The notes: generated by a model not told the origin, from the letters alone. A stretch of 64,000 nt of DNA from Diploptera punctata (GCA_030220185.1 JASPKZ010007543.1:332501-396500); one strand, 5' to 3'. Numbered from the stretch's first letter, positions 38,554 to 48,955 are shown. Numbers and translations: made by a program.

Positions 38554-39075
38554 GGAAAAATGTGTTGAATAGAAGGTAGTTTTACAAGCCCTGTAGGTTG
38601 TGGGGTGGTTGTGTAATATGTAATCCAGGGGCAGGAGCGGTTCTGCTTCTGATTAGACACACAGTTACGTATATTACACATGTGAGTCCACATATTGCGT
38701 TGCCAACACAACACATGCAAAATACCTCCACCACCAAAATTTAACTTCCTGTTTCTCTTACACAGCAAATGAATATTCCAATAACGTCATTAGAATTACT
38801 TGGATCTAAACGAGGTGTTAATGACTGGATCATGGAACTCACTTCCCGTCATGTCAATCACTATCATTATTTTATTATAATTTAAACAATACCTTAAGTT
38901 CCACAAAATTAACAACTTATCTGCATTAAACTATATTCAGCTTTTTGTATGTACATTTCAATATTCATTTAGGAAGATTTTCCTACTTAATTTTTATTCG
39001 ATTTTTATATTATTTTTTCAGTGTATGCTAATATTACTTGTTTAGTTTATAGTTTAATAATATTTTAAAATTGGT
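38554..39075. other. Unassigned AT-rich DNA
   Basis: No feature supported. Confidence 0.3.
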
Positions 39076-39355
39076 AGTGGTTAAGGCACTAAGCTACCAG
39101 CCGGAGGGTCGAGGGTTCAAGTCCCGTTGGGGTCAGGACTTTTAAATTGACCCAAACCCTCTGGCGGCACTATGACCCTGGGGTCGACTCAGCCTCTAAC
39201 GGAAATGAGTACCAGACGCTTGTTCTGGGGGTAAAGGCGGCCGGCACGCAGGGCTGACAACCCAGCTGACATAAAGTGCCGATTGTCTAGAAAAAGTGGC
39301 AGTCTTAACCTCCTACTATCCCAAGGGCCTCCGGGCCTGTTGTGGGATCACTTTT
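39076..39355 (+). mobile_element. SINE4, tRNA-derived
   Basis: Head TAGTGGTTAAGGCACTAAGC (A box) and GAGGGTTCAAGTCCCG (B box). The body has CTCTGGCGGCACTATGACCC and AAAGTGCCGATTGTCTAGAA. Other copies: 59586-59845, and 56129-56311 (reverse). Confidence 0.85.
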
Positions 39356-39359
39356 TTAT

Positions 39360-39462
39360 TAAATATATACATTTTTGTATTTTTTTATTCGCTGGTTGAA
39401 TGGAAGAGAAGGTCTTATGGTCTTAAGGCCTTAATCTGCCAGCTTAAATAAACTATTATTTA

Positions 39463-39504
<42 letters not shown>

Positions 39505-39505
39505 A
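39360..39505 (+). mobile_element. LINE-M-like 3' end with TTA tail
   Basis: GGTTGAATGGAAGAGAAGGT, the GGTCTTATGGTCTTAAGGCC region, AAATAAACTATTATT and then TTA repeats. A diverged relative of the LINE-M end. Confidence 0.7.
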
Positions 39506-40247
39506 AAACTACTGAGTAACACCAAGAAATTAGGACTGGAAGTAAATATCAATAAAACTAAATATATGGTCACACGTAGAAATACATTATATAATGGAAA
39601 TGGACAGCTAATGACAAATGAGGGAAATTTTGAGGAAGTGGCTGAATTCAAATACCTAGGAACAATAATCACAAATAGGAATGAGATGCACAAAGAAATT
39701 AAACATAGGCTCAATTCTGGAAATGCGTGCTATTATGCATTACAGAGACTCTTGACGTCCCAACTCCTTTCAAAAAACATTACACTGAAAATGTGTAAAA
39801 CTATTATTCTACCAGTTATATTATATGGATGCGAAACATGGACTCTTACTTTAAGAGAGAAAAGGAGATTACGAGTATTTGAGAATAAAGTTCTTAGGAA
39901 TATTTTTGGACCAAATAGAGATGATCAAACAGGTGAATGGAGAAGAATGCATAGCAGTAAATTACAAGGTCTTTATAGGAAGCCAGATATAATGAGAACA
40001 GTTAAGTCTCGTAGACTGCGATGGGCAGGACATGTGGCACGAATGGAGATGGAAAGACGTGCATGGAAGCTTCTTGTAGGAAAACCAGAGGGAAAACGCC
40101 CAGTTGATAGACCAAGAATGAGGTGGGAGAATAACATTAACTATGATTTGAGGGAAGTAGATTATAGAGGTAATGATTGGAAAAAATTAGCTCAGGATAG
40201 GGATTTATGGAGAGCTTATGTCCGCGCGGCCAGGTTCGATAGTGCCA
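39506..40247 (+). mobile_element. LINE-A copy next to TTA microsatellite
   Basis: A plus-strand copy from the LGLEVNINKTKYMVTRRN segment to the 3' end AGTGCCAGTTAGTTAGTT. The end hairpin is deleted (GCGGCCAGGTTCGATAG). Confidence 0.85.
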
Positions 40248-40252
40248 GTTAG
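39566..40252 (+). CDS. LINE-A reverse transcriptase C-terminal frame
   Basis: 228 codons: MVTRRNTLYNGNGQLMTNEG, EFKYLGTIITNRNEMHKEI, LYGCETWTLTLREKRRLRVF, KLQGLYRKPDIMRTVKSRRL, RWAGHVARMEMERRAWKLL and RPRMRWENNINYDLREVDY. It ends WRAYVRAARFDSAS because a 12-base deletion in the terminal hairpin shifts the stop. The YADD region is missing. Confidence 0.8.
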   Translation: MVTRRNTLYNGNGQLMTNEGNFEEVAEFKYLGTIITNRNEMHKEIKHRLNSGNACYYALQRLLTSQLLSKNITLKMCKTIILPVILYGCETWTLTLREKRRLRVFENKVLRNIFGPNRDDQTGEWRRMHSSKLQGLYRKPDIMRTVKSRRLRWAGHVARMEMERRAWKLLVGKPEGKRPVDRPRMRWENNINYDLREVDYRGNDWKKLAQDRDLWRAYVRAARFDSAS

Positions 40253-40353
40253 TTAGTTATATACATTTTTGTATTTCTTTATTCCATGGTTGAATGGAAG
40301 AGAAGGCCTTAACTTTGCGAGCTTAAATAAACTATTATTATTAATGTTATTAA

Positions 40354-40395
<42 letters not shown>
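40248..40395 (+). mobile_element. LINE-M-like 3' end with TTA tail
   Basis: Near-repeat of 39360-39505 (TACATTTTTGTATTTCTTTA, GAAGGCCTTAACTTTGC, AAATAAACTATTATTA) on the other side of LINE-A. Confidence 0.7.
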
Positions 40396-40397
<2 letters not shown>

Positions 40398-40805
40398 AAA
40401 ACATTCAATATTAAATGTGCATAAAACACTGGCTCCTCCAACTCTTATTTTTGTGGTAGCCAAGTGTGGACATTGAAACAGAAGGATAGACAGAGACATA
40501 TATCTGCTGAAATGAGATACCTTCGGAGGTCTGCAGGATACACACGACTAGATTATAAAGAAATGAAGACATCTTAGAAGAATTACACATGGAACCTTTA
40601 GAAAATAAAGTATGCTGATCATAAGTCAAGATGGATGCAACATATTCATCGAATGGAAGATCACAGGATACCCAAACACATGTTAAGCTAACTATCTGCA
40701 GGAAGAAGAAGACTAGGACGTCCACTCAAAATAATTTTGGATTGTATTTTTATTGAGGCCAAAACAGGATAAGAAATGACCTAAATTCGTGAATGTATTA
40801 TGATT
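40396..40805 (+). pseudogene. LINE-J tail, second copy
   Basis: Parallels 37878-38265 with several frame changes: MRYLRRSAGYTRLDYKE near 40512, GCAACATATTCATCGAATGG, CAGGAAGAAGAAGACTAGGA. The 3' hairpin is AACAGGATAAGAAATGACCT. Confidence 0.7.
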
Positions 40806-40834
40806 GTTACTATTATTTATATATAAATAATGAA

Positions 40835-41052
40835 GCTATAATGGAGGAGATTGAACACAGAAGGCTAAAACGGTATGGGCACGTAAGAAGAATGCAGGAT
40901 CGAAGACTACCAAAGGCCGCATATGCATGGAACATTGAAAGGAGCGGAAGAAAATGAAGACCAAGAACAAACTGGAAGAACAACATTCAAAATTCAATGA
41001 GATAATTTGGTGTAACAGATGAAGACAAAGAGGACAGAGAATAATAGAGAAC
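40835..41052 (+). pseudogene. LINE-K reverse transcriptase tail
   Basis: A decayed EEIEHRRLKRYGHVRRMQDR-like segment, then RRLPKAAYAWNIERSGRK and a stop. It is similar to LINE-B/F in its basic tail. Confidence 0.55.
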
Positions 41053-41099
41053 TTAATTAAGGGGATTTTGTGAATGTTTGTTATAAACTGATGGTCTAT

Positions 41100-41225
41100 A
41101 TATATATATATGATATGAAAAGAAAAATGAATGCTTGAGTCGGGATTTGAACCCGAGTCTCTAACCTCTGTACGTTTAGCGCTCTAACCAACTGAGCTAC
41201 TCAAGAATTCCAACACAAACATACA
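41100..41225 (-). mobile_element. tRNA-like cassette 4 (TLC4)
   Basis: Minus-strand tRNA-like body 41133-41206: CTTGAG/CTCAAG acceptor pairing, GCTCAGTTGGTTAGAGC D arm, CTAAAC-GTACAGA-GGTTAG arm, TCGGG-TTCAAAT-CCCGA T arm. The flanks are AAGAAAAATGTATG and CATTCATTTTTCTT. Confidence 0.65.
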
Positions 41226-41472
41226 TTTTTCTTATATAAGAAACGCTAAACGTACAGAGTTTAGAGACTCGGGTTCAAATTCCGACTCAAGCATTCATTT
41301 TTCTTTTCATATCATATTTGCCTTCATTGCCAAATGTCAAAAATATAGTTATAACATCTAAATATACAAGCGTTACTGCTATAAAGTAAATATTCTCTTT
41401 AAAAAATTGCTCAACTGTTATGTTGGCCACTAGATTGTGTTGGAACGAATTCCCACTACTTCTTGTGTGAAT
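41226..41472 (+). mobile_element. tRNA-like cassette 5 (TLC5), 5'-truncated
   Basis: Starts at the anticodon arm (CTAAACGTACAGAGTTTAG), then B box CGGGTTCAAATTC, GCATTCATTTTTCTTTTCAT and a 150-base tail (CATTGCCAAATGTCAAAAAT, GTTACTGCTATAAAGTAAAT). It is placed head to head with cassette 4. Confidence 0.6.
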
Positions 41473-41485
41473 TGAGAATACTACA

Positions 41486-41682
41486 TATATAAGAAAAATG
41501 TATGTTTGTGTTGGAATTCTTGAGTAGCTCAGTTGGTTAGAGCGCTAAACGTACAGAGTTTAGAGACTCAGGTTCAAATCCCGACTCAAGCATTCTTTTT
41601 TCTTTTCATATCATATTTACCTTCATTGCCAAATGTCAAAAATGTAGTTATAACATCTAAATATATATATATATAATAAGTG
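41486..41682 (+). mobile_element. tRNA-like cassette 6 (TLC6)
   Basis: AAGAAAAATGTATGTTTGTG, then tRNA-like body 41518-41592 of the same type as cassettes 4 and 5, then GCATTCTTTTTTCTTTTCAT, the CATTGCCAAATGTCAAAAAT tail and a TA array. Confidence 0.65.
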
Positions 41683-41815
41683 CCAGAACTCTATAAAATA
41701 AGAAAATATGCATGCATTTATGACTTAAAAATTCCTTAAATATAACCCGAAAAAAGAAACGTTATAATTGTATAAATCTAGTATTTTTTACTGTAGTAAT
41801 TTCACTGAATAATAG

Positions 41816-42400
41816 TATATTACGATGCAAGGTCGGGAAGTAGTTTTTACAGAATCGAGGAAAAGGTTTAAAAACCGTGCGATAGCGAGGTTTTTAATTT
41901 CCGAGATTCTGTAAAACACTTCACAAACGTGCGTTGTACGTTATTTTTTGCGCGATGATGTTTTCAAAATAATAAATAATAGTAAAATAATAACGTCTTT
42001 ATCAGAAATATGTGCGTTCATTATAAACAGTTGACAAACGTTAACAGTGTAGGCAATGCTTATTAGTTGAAAGTACAGGAGGCCTTGAGAACAATTATTG
42101 ATAAAATGGCCGCAAGTGCGTATTAATTGTTTTATCTTGCTTCAAATAAAGTTCAGTTCATTTAAAATGTAGTGATTTGTTTCGTATAATGTATATTAAC
42201 ACTACCTTTTGGATATGTTTTGTATATACATTGTATGTAGTATACATAGAGGGCAGTGGTATTACTTCCCGCACGTGGGTGTAAATGTAATATTACAGTA
42301 TAGTTATTTAGATTGGCAATCCCGAATGAAGTTAAACTTTCAATCATGGTCGCCATTGTTGTAAATACGTTAAAAGGCAACATCGCGCAAAAACGTTTAT
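41816..42400 (+). mobile_element. MITE2 copy c, uninterrupted
   Basis: Reference copy of about 580 bases: hairpin at 41851-41922 (TTTTACAGAATCGAGGAAA / TTTCCGAGATTCTGTAAAA), TTTTTTGCGCGATGATG at 41943, and its inverse CAACATCGCGCAAAAACG near 42378. Confidence 0.75.
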
Positions 42401-43105
42401 TATCTAACAATCTCTTTTGCAATAATTATTTTTAAATTTAATGCTTTTCTTTCACTTTTAGGAATTCTTAATGACTGTCCTCATTTTGTTTGACAAATTT
42501 CCTCATTTAATAATTAACAATTCGTTAAATTTAATTCTGGGAGTTTCGTAAGATACATATTTTGTTGTTAGAGTCTAGTTTATACAGTATAGGTTTTTTC
42601 CACTAAGAATTTAGTCCATATCTTATGACTTACCGCACGTAATATATGATGCATTTTTCGAGCTCGAGTTGGGACACTTCCCTAGTCGATAGGCCTGTAG
42701 CCCGAAGCCTAATCAAAGTTAATGACCCATATGGTATATTGACGGAGATTATACAGCAAATCTCCAGCTGCCTCCAGACATCCCCACGGTCCGGCAGGGA
42801 CTGCCCGCGGGTCCTGGGTTCATTACTGTTCTGCTTGTTGCCTAATCAACATAACAAACAGCGCCCCAGTTCTCATTTTAATAGCGAAATATATACACAG
42901 TACAGCATGTGTACAGTAATGCAAAGTAATACCACCACCTCTTCTCCAGAACTCAGTACAGTCCTGAACTGAATTAATCCACTGGCGTTTTATTCTAAAC
43001 TTGTATGTCTACATATTTAATGGAGGGGGCTGGACTTGTACAAACTGCTGTTCTTAGAACTTAATTAAACATGTTAAACTGAAAATATATAAAACAGTTT
43101 TTCTC
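42401..43105. other. Unassigned DNA
   Basis: A 108-codon plus frame at 42646-42972 has no recognised motif. No within-window repeat was noticed. Confidence 0.35.
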
Positions 43106-44085
43106 CCGTTATATTCTTCTTCGTCACGGTTTAGACTTATTTACTAGCCTGCTCCGGCTCCAATTTGCTGCTGTTTCCATCTTTTCTTTGGTCTTCCCAA
43201 TCTTTTCTTCCTCGTGGTGAATAGCTGTATGCTGCTTTTGGTATTCTATTCTCTGTTTTCCTTGTTGAGTGTTCTTTCCAGTTTATTCTGTATTTCACTA
43301 TTCATCATCATCATCATCATCATCATCTGCATTCATGGATTAGGTCTGTTGACCCGTTCCGACTTCAGCCCATCTCCTTCTAGGTCTGCCCACATCTCGG
43401 GTGCCTTTAGGTTTGTATTTTGTTATTTGTTTTGGATATCTATCTTCATTCATTCTGTCTATGTGTTGCTTCCATTTTTGTCTATATGTATCCATTTTAT
43501 CAGTTATTGGAAATATTTCAAGTTCCTGTCTTATTTCTGTGTTCTTGATTCTGTCTTCCTTAGTGCACCCTTTAACAGATCTCAAAAATTTCATTTCTGC
43601 CGCCGTTATCCTACTTAGATCTTGTTTTTTATGTATCCAGGCTTCTGAACCATAGAGCAGTACCGGTATTTCACTATTGTAGTGTTTAATTCCTCTACTT
43701 TTAGTTGTTGTCTTATTTCTGTGTTGTGTTTTTTGTATCTTCTTTGATTTCCTGCTATTGGTCTGAGGAATCTTATTTCAGCAGCTTGTATTCCGGCATA
43801 TTGTTGTGTTGACACTTCCATGTTTCGGAACCATAAGTAATAATAGTCACTGCCATTGTCTTGTATAATTTCATTGTAGAGTCGTTCCTGGCTTTATTTT
43901 TCAAAGTTATTTTTAGTGTTCCTGTTATATAATTAAACTTATTTAGTTTGTTATTTATATCTGTTTCCGCTGTGTATGATATTTCGCAACCTAGGAAGTT
44001 ATATCTTACCACTTGTTCTATTGGTTTATTTTCTAATATTATCTTTGCCCGAACTGGATGAGCGCCCGTGAAGGCCATTTTTTAT
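43106..44085 (-). pseudogene. LINE-I reverse transcriptase C-terminus, split by LINE-E
   Basis: The minus-strand frame 43773-44078 gives MAFTGAHPVRAKIILENKPI, FLGCEISYTAETDINNK and TYGSETWKCQ. 43615-43821 continues with EIRFLRPIAGNQRRYKKHNT. The final part 43106-43302 encodes the remaining tail and matches 32500-32735. LINE-E interrupts at 43303-43665. Removing it with one GTATTTCACTATT copy restores the TNWEEH region. Confidence 0.8.
43303..43665 (-). mobile_element. LINE-E, 363-bp copy with 13-bp target duplication
   Basis: GTATTTCACTATT is at 43290-43302 and 43666-43678. Frame 43340-43594 encodes MKFLRSVKGCTKEDRIKNTE, YRQKWKQHIDRMNEDRYPKQ, GTRDVGRPRRRWAEVGTGQQ. The 3' hairpin GGGTCAACAGACCT precedes a (GAT)n tail. 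Confidence 0.9.
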
Positions 44086-44103
44086 TTTTCTCCCAGTATA
44101 TTA

Positions 44104-44722
44104 CAGTAAAAGCTCCTTATGCCCGGGGGATATGTTCCATAAATATGCCGCGAATACAGAAACCGCGAACATGGAATGGTAATTTATATGGGTATACGGG
44201 ATACGTTCCAAAGTTCCAAAATGAAGTAAAAATTATCAAAATAAAATCAATTAATGAGAGATTTTGAACAGTTTTCCTTTTACTCAACATTATAAATTGA
44301 CAACAAAGCAGTAACGACGCGTGTTATTCAATCAAAATAATTGCAACGAATGACAAGTTGAAACAATAAAACACCGATCGTAGCGAGGACGGCATTTATC
44401 AGCGTACATTGCGGCACGTGAAATACAGCGGCGGTGGCTTTTAACAACGAACTTTAGGCTTAGTGACAATAAGGTTTGTTTTACTTTGGTATTAATTTGT
44501 CCATTTGGTTTGAATCACTCTTTGTAAAAGCCGCCTTGACACGTGCCTGCAGTAAAAAAGTTACCGATGCGTTAATAAAGGACACTAATCTCTCTAATAT
44601 ACCGACTGGATCCGCGAATAAATAATTTTTTAGCCGCGAATATAGCAAATGTGTCCAAAAAATTTAAACTGTCGAATAGTGAAAACATGATTAAGGGAAC
44701 TGCTAATAAAGCGCTTTTACTG
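44104..44722. mobile_element. pogo/Tigger-like MITE
   Basis: Ends CAGTAAAAGCTCCTTATG and, inverted, CAGTAAAAGCGCTTTATTAG, with TA on the left. It is about 620 bases and has no coding frame. CAGT-start inverted ends with TA targets are typical of pogo-related elements. Confidence 0.65.
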
Positions 44723-45160
44723 GATGTGAAACATGGACTCTTGCTTTAAGGATGGGTAAAATATTACGTGTATTTGAGAATAAAGTTCTTAGAAACATTT
44801 TTGCTTCAACAGAGTTGAACAGACAGGCGAATGGAGAAGATTACATAACAGTGAATTGCATGATCTTGATAGAAAATGAGATATAATAAAGTCAATTAAG
44901 TCTCGAAGACTGCGATGGGCTGGACATGTGACTCGAATACGGAATGAAAGAGGGACATGAAAGCTTATTGTTGGGAAACCAACGGGAAAGCGGCTAATAG
45001 ATAGACCAAGAATGAGGTGGAAAAATAACATTAACCATGATTTGAGGGAAGTAGATTATGCTGGGAATGATTGCAAAACATTTTCTCAGGGTAGAGATAT
45101 GTGGAGAGGTTATGTGGTGCGGCCAAGGACATACGGGGTCGAGTGTGCTAGTGAGTTAGG
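44723..45160 (+). mobile_element. LINE-A copy, decayed
   Basis: Plus-strand order GATGTGAAACATGGACTCTT, GACTGCGATGGGCTGGACAT, AATGAGGTGGAAAAATAACA, ending GTGCTAGTGAGTTAGG. Frame 45012-45257 keeps only MRWKNNINHDLREVDYAGN. Confidence 0.75.
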
Positions 45161-45659
45161 TAGAGTTTTCCCGAAGCAGTGGATTCGGGTGGTGTACTAT
45201 TGCTTGTTTCTATCTCTGGTTATGATCAGACTGTGGAGAAATAGTACCGAGATGTGAAGTTATGAACGAACTAACTTTGTTTACAAAGTGGGAGCGACTG
45301 GTTCAGGCAATGTCGAGACAGATGGCAAGCTAATGATGCCTAATGCTCTGTGTACATGATATAATCTGACAACTGTTACATGCAACAAACTTACATACAA
45401 CTATATTAATTCACTTGTTCAGCATTGAAATGAATAGTTACATTGATTATGTTAACTGTAGATATTATGGTGGTGACGTAATAGCCGTACTCCCTCTGTA
45501 TCAGTCTATTGTTAAGTCTCACAGTACTTGTAAACATGTAAACATACTATTTCCGTACTAATTTTCCCCAGACTAGTCATTATTGCTTCTATTGACTGAA
45601 TGATCATAGCTGTATTTAAGAATTCATACCGTGCTGTGTTGTCTGCCACAGTTATTATA
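45161..45659. other. Unassigned DNA
   Basis: No supported feature. Confidence 0.3.
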
Positions 45660-46712
45660 GGCTACATTATATCACGTAGAAATACATTATATAATGGAAA
45701 TGGACAGCTAATGACAAATGAGGGGAATTTTGAGGAAGTGGCTGAATTCAAATACCTAGGAATAATAATCACAAACAGGAATGAGATGCACAAAGAAATT
45801 AAACATAGGCTCAATTCTGGAAATGCGTGTTATTATGCATTGCAGATACTCTTGATGTCCCAACTCCTTTCAAAAAACGTTAAACTGAAAATGTGTAAAA
45901 CTATTATTCTACCAGTTATATTATATGGATGCGAAACATGGACTCTTACTTTAAGGGAGGGAAGGAGATTACGAGTATTGAGAATAAAGTACTTAGAAAA
46001 ATTCCCGCGCCGTAGCCGAGCGGTTAAGGTAGGAAGCCTTGGCGCAGAGCTACGGGACTTGCGCTGGTTCGAGTCTCCATGGGGGAAGAAATTTTCTCAT
46101 GGTATTTCGGCCAGTATGGGACCGGTGCCCACCCAGCATCGTGAGGCAATTGGGTAGCTACAATAAGTAGCGGCTCCAGGTTGAGGAACCAGCTATAACG
46201 GCTGGGGGACTCGACATGCTAGCCACATGTCACCCCTACACTGGCTGTTGATCATCTACCTCTGTGATTGACACATGTGGATGTGAAGGGCCAGCAGCCG
46301 GCTGGTAAAAGGGCAACCGCTGAAAAAGTGGAAAGACCCTCAATCGGATCGGAGGAAAATTCTTGGACCAACGAGAGATGAACAGAAAGGTGAATGGAGA
46401 AAACTACATAACAATGAACTGCATGGTCTTTATAGGAAGCCAGATATAATAAGAACAATTAAGTCTCATAGACTATGGTAGGCAGCGTATGGAGAATGAA
46501 AGACTTGCTTGGAAGCTTCTTGTAGGAAAGCCAGAGGGAAAACGCTAAGTTGGTAGACCAAGAATGAGGTGGGAGAATAACATTAACTACGATTTGAGGG
46601 AAGTAGATTATACAGGGAATGATTGGAAAGCATTAGCTCAGGATAAGGATGTATAGAGAGCTTATGTCCGCGCGGCCATGAATCTACGGGTTCGATAGTG
46701 CCAGTGAATAAG
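45660..46712 (+). mobile_element. LINE-A copy split by SINE1
   Basis: Part 1 (45672-46004) encodes ISRRNTLYNGNGQLMTNEGN through LYGCETWTLTLREGRRLRVL. Part 2 (46363-46712) continues with the GEWRKLHNNELHGLYRKPDI segment, then decays, ending AGTGCCAGTGAATAAGTA. Confidence 0.8.
46005..46354 (+). mobile_element. SINE1 inserted in LINE-A
   Basis: Full-length SINE1 (CGCCGTAGCCGAGCGGTTAA to CCCTCAATCGGATCGG), flanked by GAAAAATTC (45996) and GAAAATTC (46355). Confidence 0.9.
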
Positions 46713-46785
46713 TATATCGTCTTCTGCACACCCCTTAGACAGCTGAGAAGTGAAGGATTAAGGAATGATCAGGCTGAACTAACTA

Positions 46786-47830
46786 ACTCACTGGCATTAT
46801 CGAACCCGCAGGTTCGTGGCCATATGGACATAAGCTCTGCATACATCCCTACCCTGAGCTAATGTTTTCCAGTCATCGCCTAAATAATCTACTTCCCTCA
46901 AATCATAGTTAATGTTATTCTCCCACCTCATTCTTGGTCTACCAACTGGAGTTTTACCTCTGGTTTTCCTACAAGAAGCTTCCATACTTCTCTTTCATTC
47001 CCCATACGTGCCACATGTCCTTCTCAACGCAATCTATGACACTTAACTGTTCTCATTATACCTGGTTTTGTATAAAGATCATGTAATCACTGTAAGCAGA
47101 CTTCTCCATCTCTCTTTGTTCCAAAAAATTTCCTTCTTTTCTTCTTGTAAGCCAATGTTTCCCTTAACAGAGATTTAGACGCTCTCCCCCTACAGGGAAG
47201 AATTTGAACCATACTAATTTAGTTACACTTGTTTTCGTATAGATGTTATTTTGAGTGGTCCGTGGTCAGCGTTCCGCCTCATACTGACAACTAGGAAACC
47301 AAGGTAGTACTAGGACGGGAAAATTCGTTAAATTTTGCTTAGGGGCATTTTCATTCAGGCTTAAGGATCTTTTACGAGCCTGAAAATTTTCAGACTCTGA
47401 ACCCACGGCTTAAAGTCCCTCCCGGAGGACTTGCTGCTTGGATTTTTCCATTCTAAAAAGAAATCCATCGATCCCGGCCAGGTTTGAACCCGCGGCCCTC
47501 GGGACCAGAAGCAAGGAGCATAATCACTAGTCCTCCGCGGTGAAAAAAAATCCTAAGAACTTTATTCTCAAATACACGTAATATTTATCCACCCTTAAAG
47601 TAAGAATCCATGTTTCACATCCATATACCGGTAATGTAACTGGGAGAACAACTTTTTTCTATAAAATCTTAGTTTATTCTTTTTTGAGGGCAGTTGGGAC
47701 GAGAAGAGTCCCTCTAATGCATAATAGCACGCATTTCCAAAATTGAGCCTATGTTTAATTTCTTTCTCATCTCATTCCTGTTTGTAATTATTGTTCCTAG
47801 GAATTTTTATTCAGTCATTTCTTAAAAAAA
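46786..47830 (-). mobile_element. LINE-A copy split by SINE2
   Basis: Minus-strand LINE-A at 46786-47134 (GTCTACCAACTGGAGTTTTA) and 47544-47830 (AAGAACTTTATTCTCAAATA, GCACGCATTTCCAAAATTGA). The frame 46797-46985 retains only the terminal 62 residues. Confidence 0.75.
47135..47543 (-). mobile_element. SINE2 inserted in LINE-A
   Basis: Matches 1383-1796 over its whole length (CCCTTAACAGAGATTTAGAC, GAGTGGTCCGTGGTCAGCGT, GGTTTGAACCCGCGG as reverse B box). A-rich AAAAAATTTCCT and AAAAAAAATCCT occur at the edges. Confidence 0.85.
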
Positions 47831-48015
47831 TCAGGTTGGACTAGCATCCAAATTGATTATCATATTGTAAATGACCTCCTTCGTATTTAAACTCAGTGAT
47901 CATTTGAATAGAGGACAGAAACGTTGAAACAAAGCATACAGTTTGACTGCTGCTTTATTTACATGAGGTTTGAAACTAATGCCGCTGTCTAATTGAATTC
48001 CCAAATATGTTGTTT
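47831..48015. other. Unassigned DNA
   Basis: No supported feature. Confidence 0.3.
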
Positions 48016-48016
48016 A

Positions 48017-48150
48017 TATTTGAAGAGAAAAATTATACGCTCAGACCGGGACTTGAACCCGGGACCCTTGGTTCTCTAGATCAAGTGCTCTACCAACTGA
48101 TCTACCTGAGCAAGTACCGATCTAAACGCAAATCTTTCTCTATATACATT
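48017..48150 (-). mobile_element. tRNA-like cassette 7 (TLC7)
   Basis: Minus-strand tRNA-like body 48039-48111. The 7-bp acceptor GCTCAGG/TCTGAGC is fully paired (one G-T), with a GATCAGTTGGTAGAGC D arm and a CCGGG-TTCAAGT-CCCGG T arm. The flank is TATTTGAAGAGAAAAATTAT on one side and a diverged GAGAAAGATTTGCG on the other. Confidence 0.65.
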
Positions 48151-48307
48151 GTAATTCCCATCCACCAAATGCTGTGAAGCCGTGCTTCTATCTTGCAAAT
48201 GGCGGCTCCTTTATTAAGAAGACATATTTGGGAATTATACATTACAGCCAGTACGGCTTTTTCCAAGTTTTTATTATTGATTTCGTACGTCTCAATGATG
48301 GATAAAT
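48151..48307. other. Spacer between inverted cassettes 7 and 8
   Basis: AT-rich sequence with AATCAATAATAAAAACTTGG (inverse) resembling sequence after cassette 8 (AAATCAATAATAAAAAATG), so the inverted relation extends beyond the tRNA bodies. Confidence 0.5.
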
Positions 48308-48480
48308 CATATTTGAAGAGAAAAATTATGCGTTTAGATCGGTACTTGCTCAGGTAGCTCAGTTGGTAGAGCACTTGGTCTAGAGAACCAAGGGTCCCGG
48401 CTTCAAGTCTCGGTCTGAGCGTATAATTTTTCTCTTCAAATATGATTTATGCATCATTGAGATGTACGAAATCAATAATA
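48308..48480 (+). mobile_element. tRNA-like cassette 8 (TLC8) with inverted flanks
   Basis: tRNA-like body 48348-48421 of the same type as cassette 7; the anticodon-type arm CTTGGT-CTAGAGA-ACCAAG has a 7-nt loop. It is bounded by the inverted pair CATATTTGAAGAGAAAAATT (48308) and AATTTTTCTCTTCAAATATG (ending 48444). Confidence 0.65.
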
Positions 48481-48678
48481 AAAAATGTTGTTTATAGTTT
48501 TCGTGGAATTGTCTCATGAAATAATTTAAATTGAAAATGTTCTTTGGGTCTTCTATTTGAGCCATTCCATGCAAAACAGTATGACCCGAAACGTAATTAA
48601 AGGGATTCTATGCCACCATGCTAATTAGATAAATTCAAATAAAAACTTTTTTGGACTTTTGTGAAATAAAATATTTCC
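48481..48678. other. Unassigned DNA
   Basis: No supported feature. Confidence 0.3.
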
Positions 48679-48881
48679 TGTGCAATGAATGGATGTACTC
48701 TTACTTAAAGTCGTTGAAAAAGGCCTTCATTTCACTGAGCTTCAAGAAAAGATCACCCCCAAATATATGTATGTATCAATATTAAATACGGTATTAATTT
48801 GCGGGTGACCTTTTCTTGAGCTCAGTGAAATGAAGCCTTTTTTCAATGGTTTTAAGTCCTGCAAACGTTCGTTCATTCATT

Positions 48882-48896
<15 letters not shown>
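48679..48896. mobile_element. Foldback MITE, about 220 bases
   Basis: Arms pair through TGCAATGAATG / CATTCATTGCA at the outside and GGCCTTCATTTCACTGAGCT / AGCTCAGTGAAATGAAGCC further in, with a short AT-rich loop near 48770-48800. It adjoins a CA microsatellite. Confidence 0.7.
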
Positions 48897-48954
<58 letters not shown>

Positions 48955-48955
48955 G
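48892..48955. repeat. (CA)n(TA)n microsatellite
   Basis: About 20 CA units followed by about 11 TA units. Confidence 0.95.

Noticed and set aside
41100..41682. Functional tRNA genes
   Set aside because: The bodies fold like tRNAs, but the anticodon stem is 6 bp in some, acceptor ends mismatch and the flanks are repeated, so I call them tRNA-like cassettes.
42646..42972. 108-codon frame considered as a gene
   Set aside because: Ser/Pro-rich composition with no motif; likely chance.
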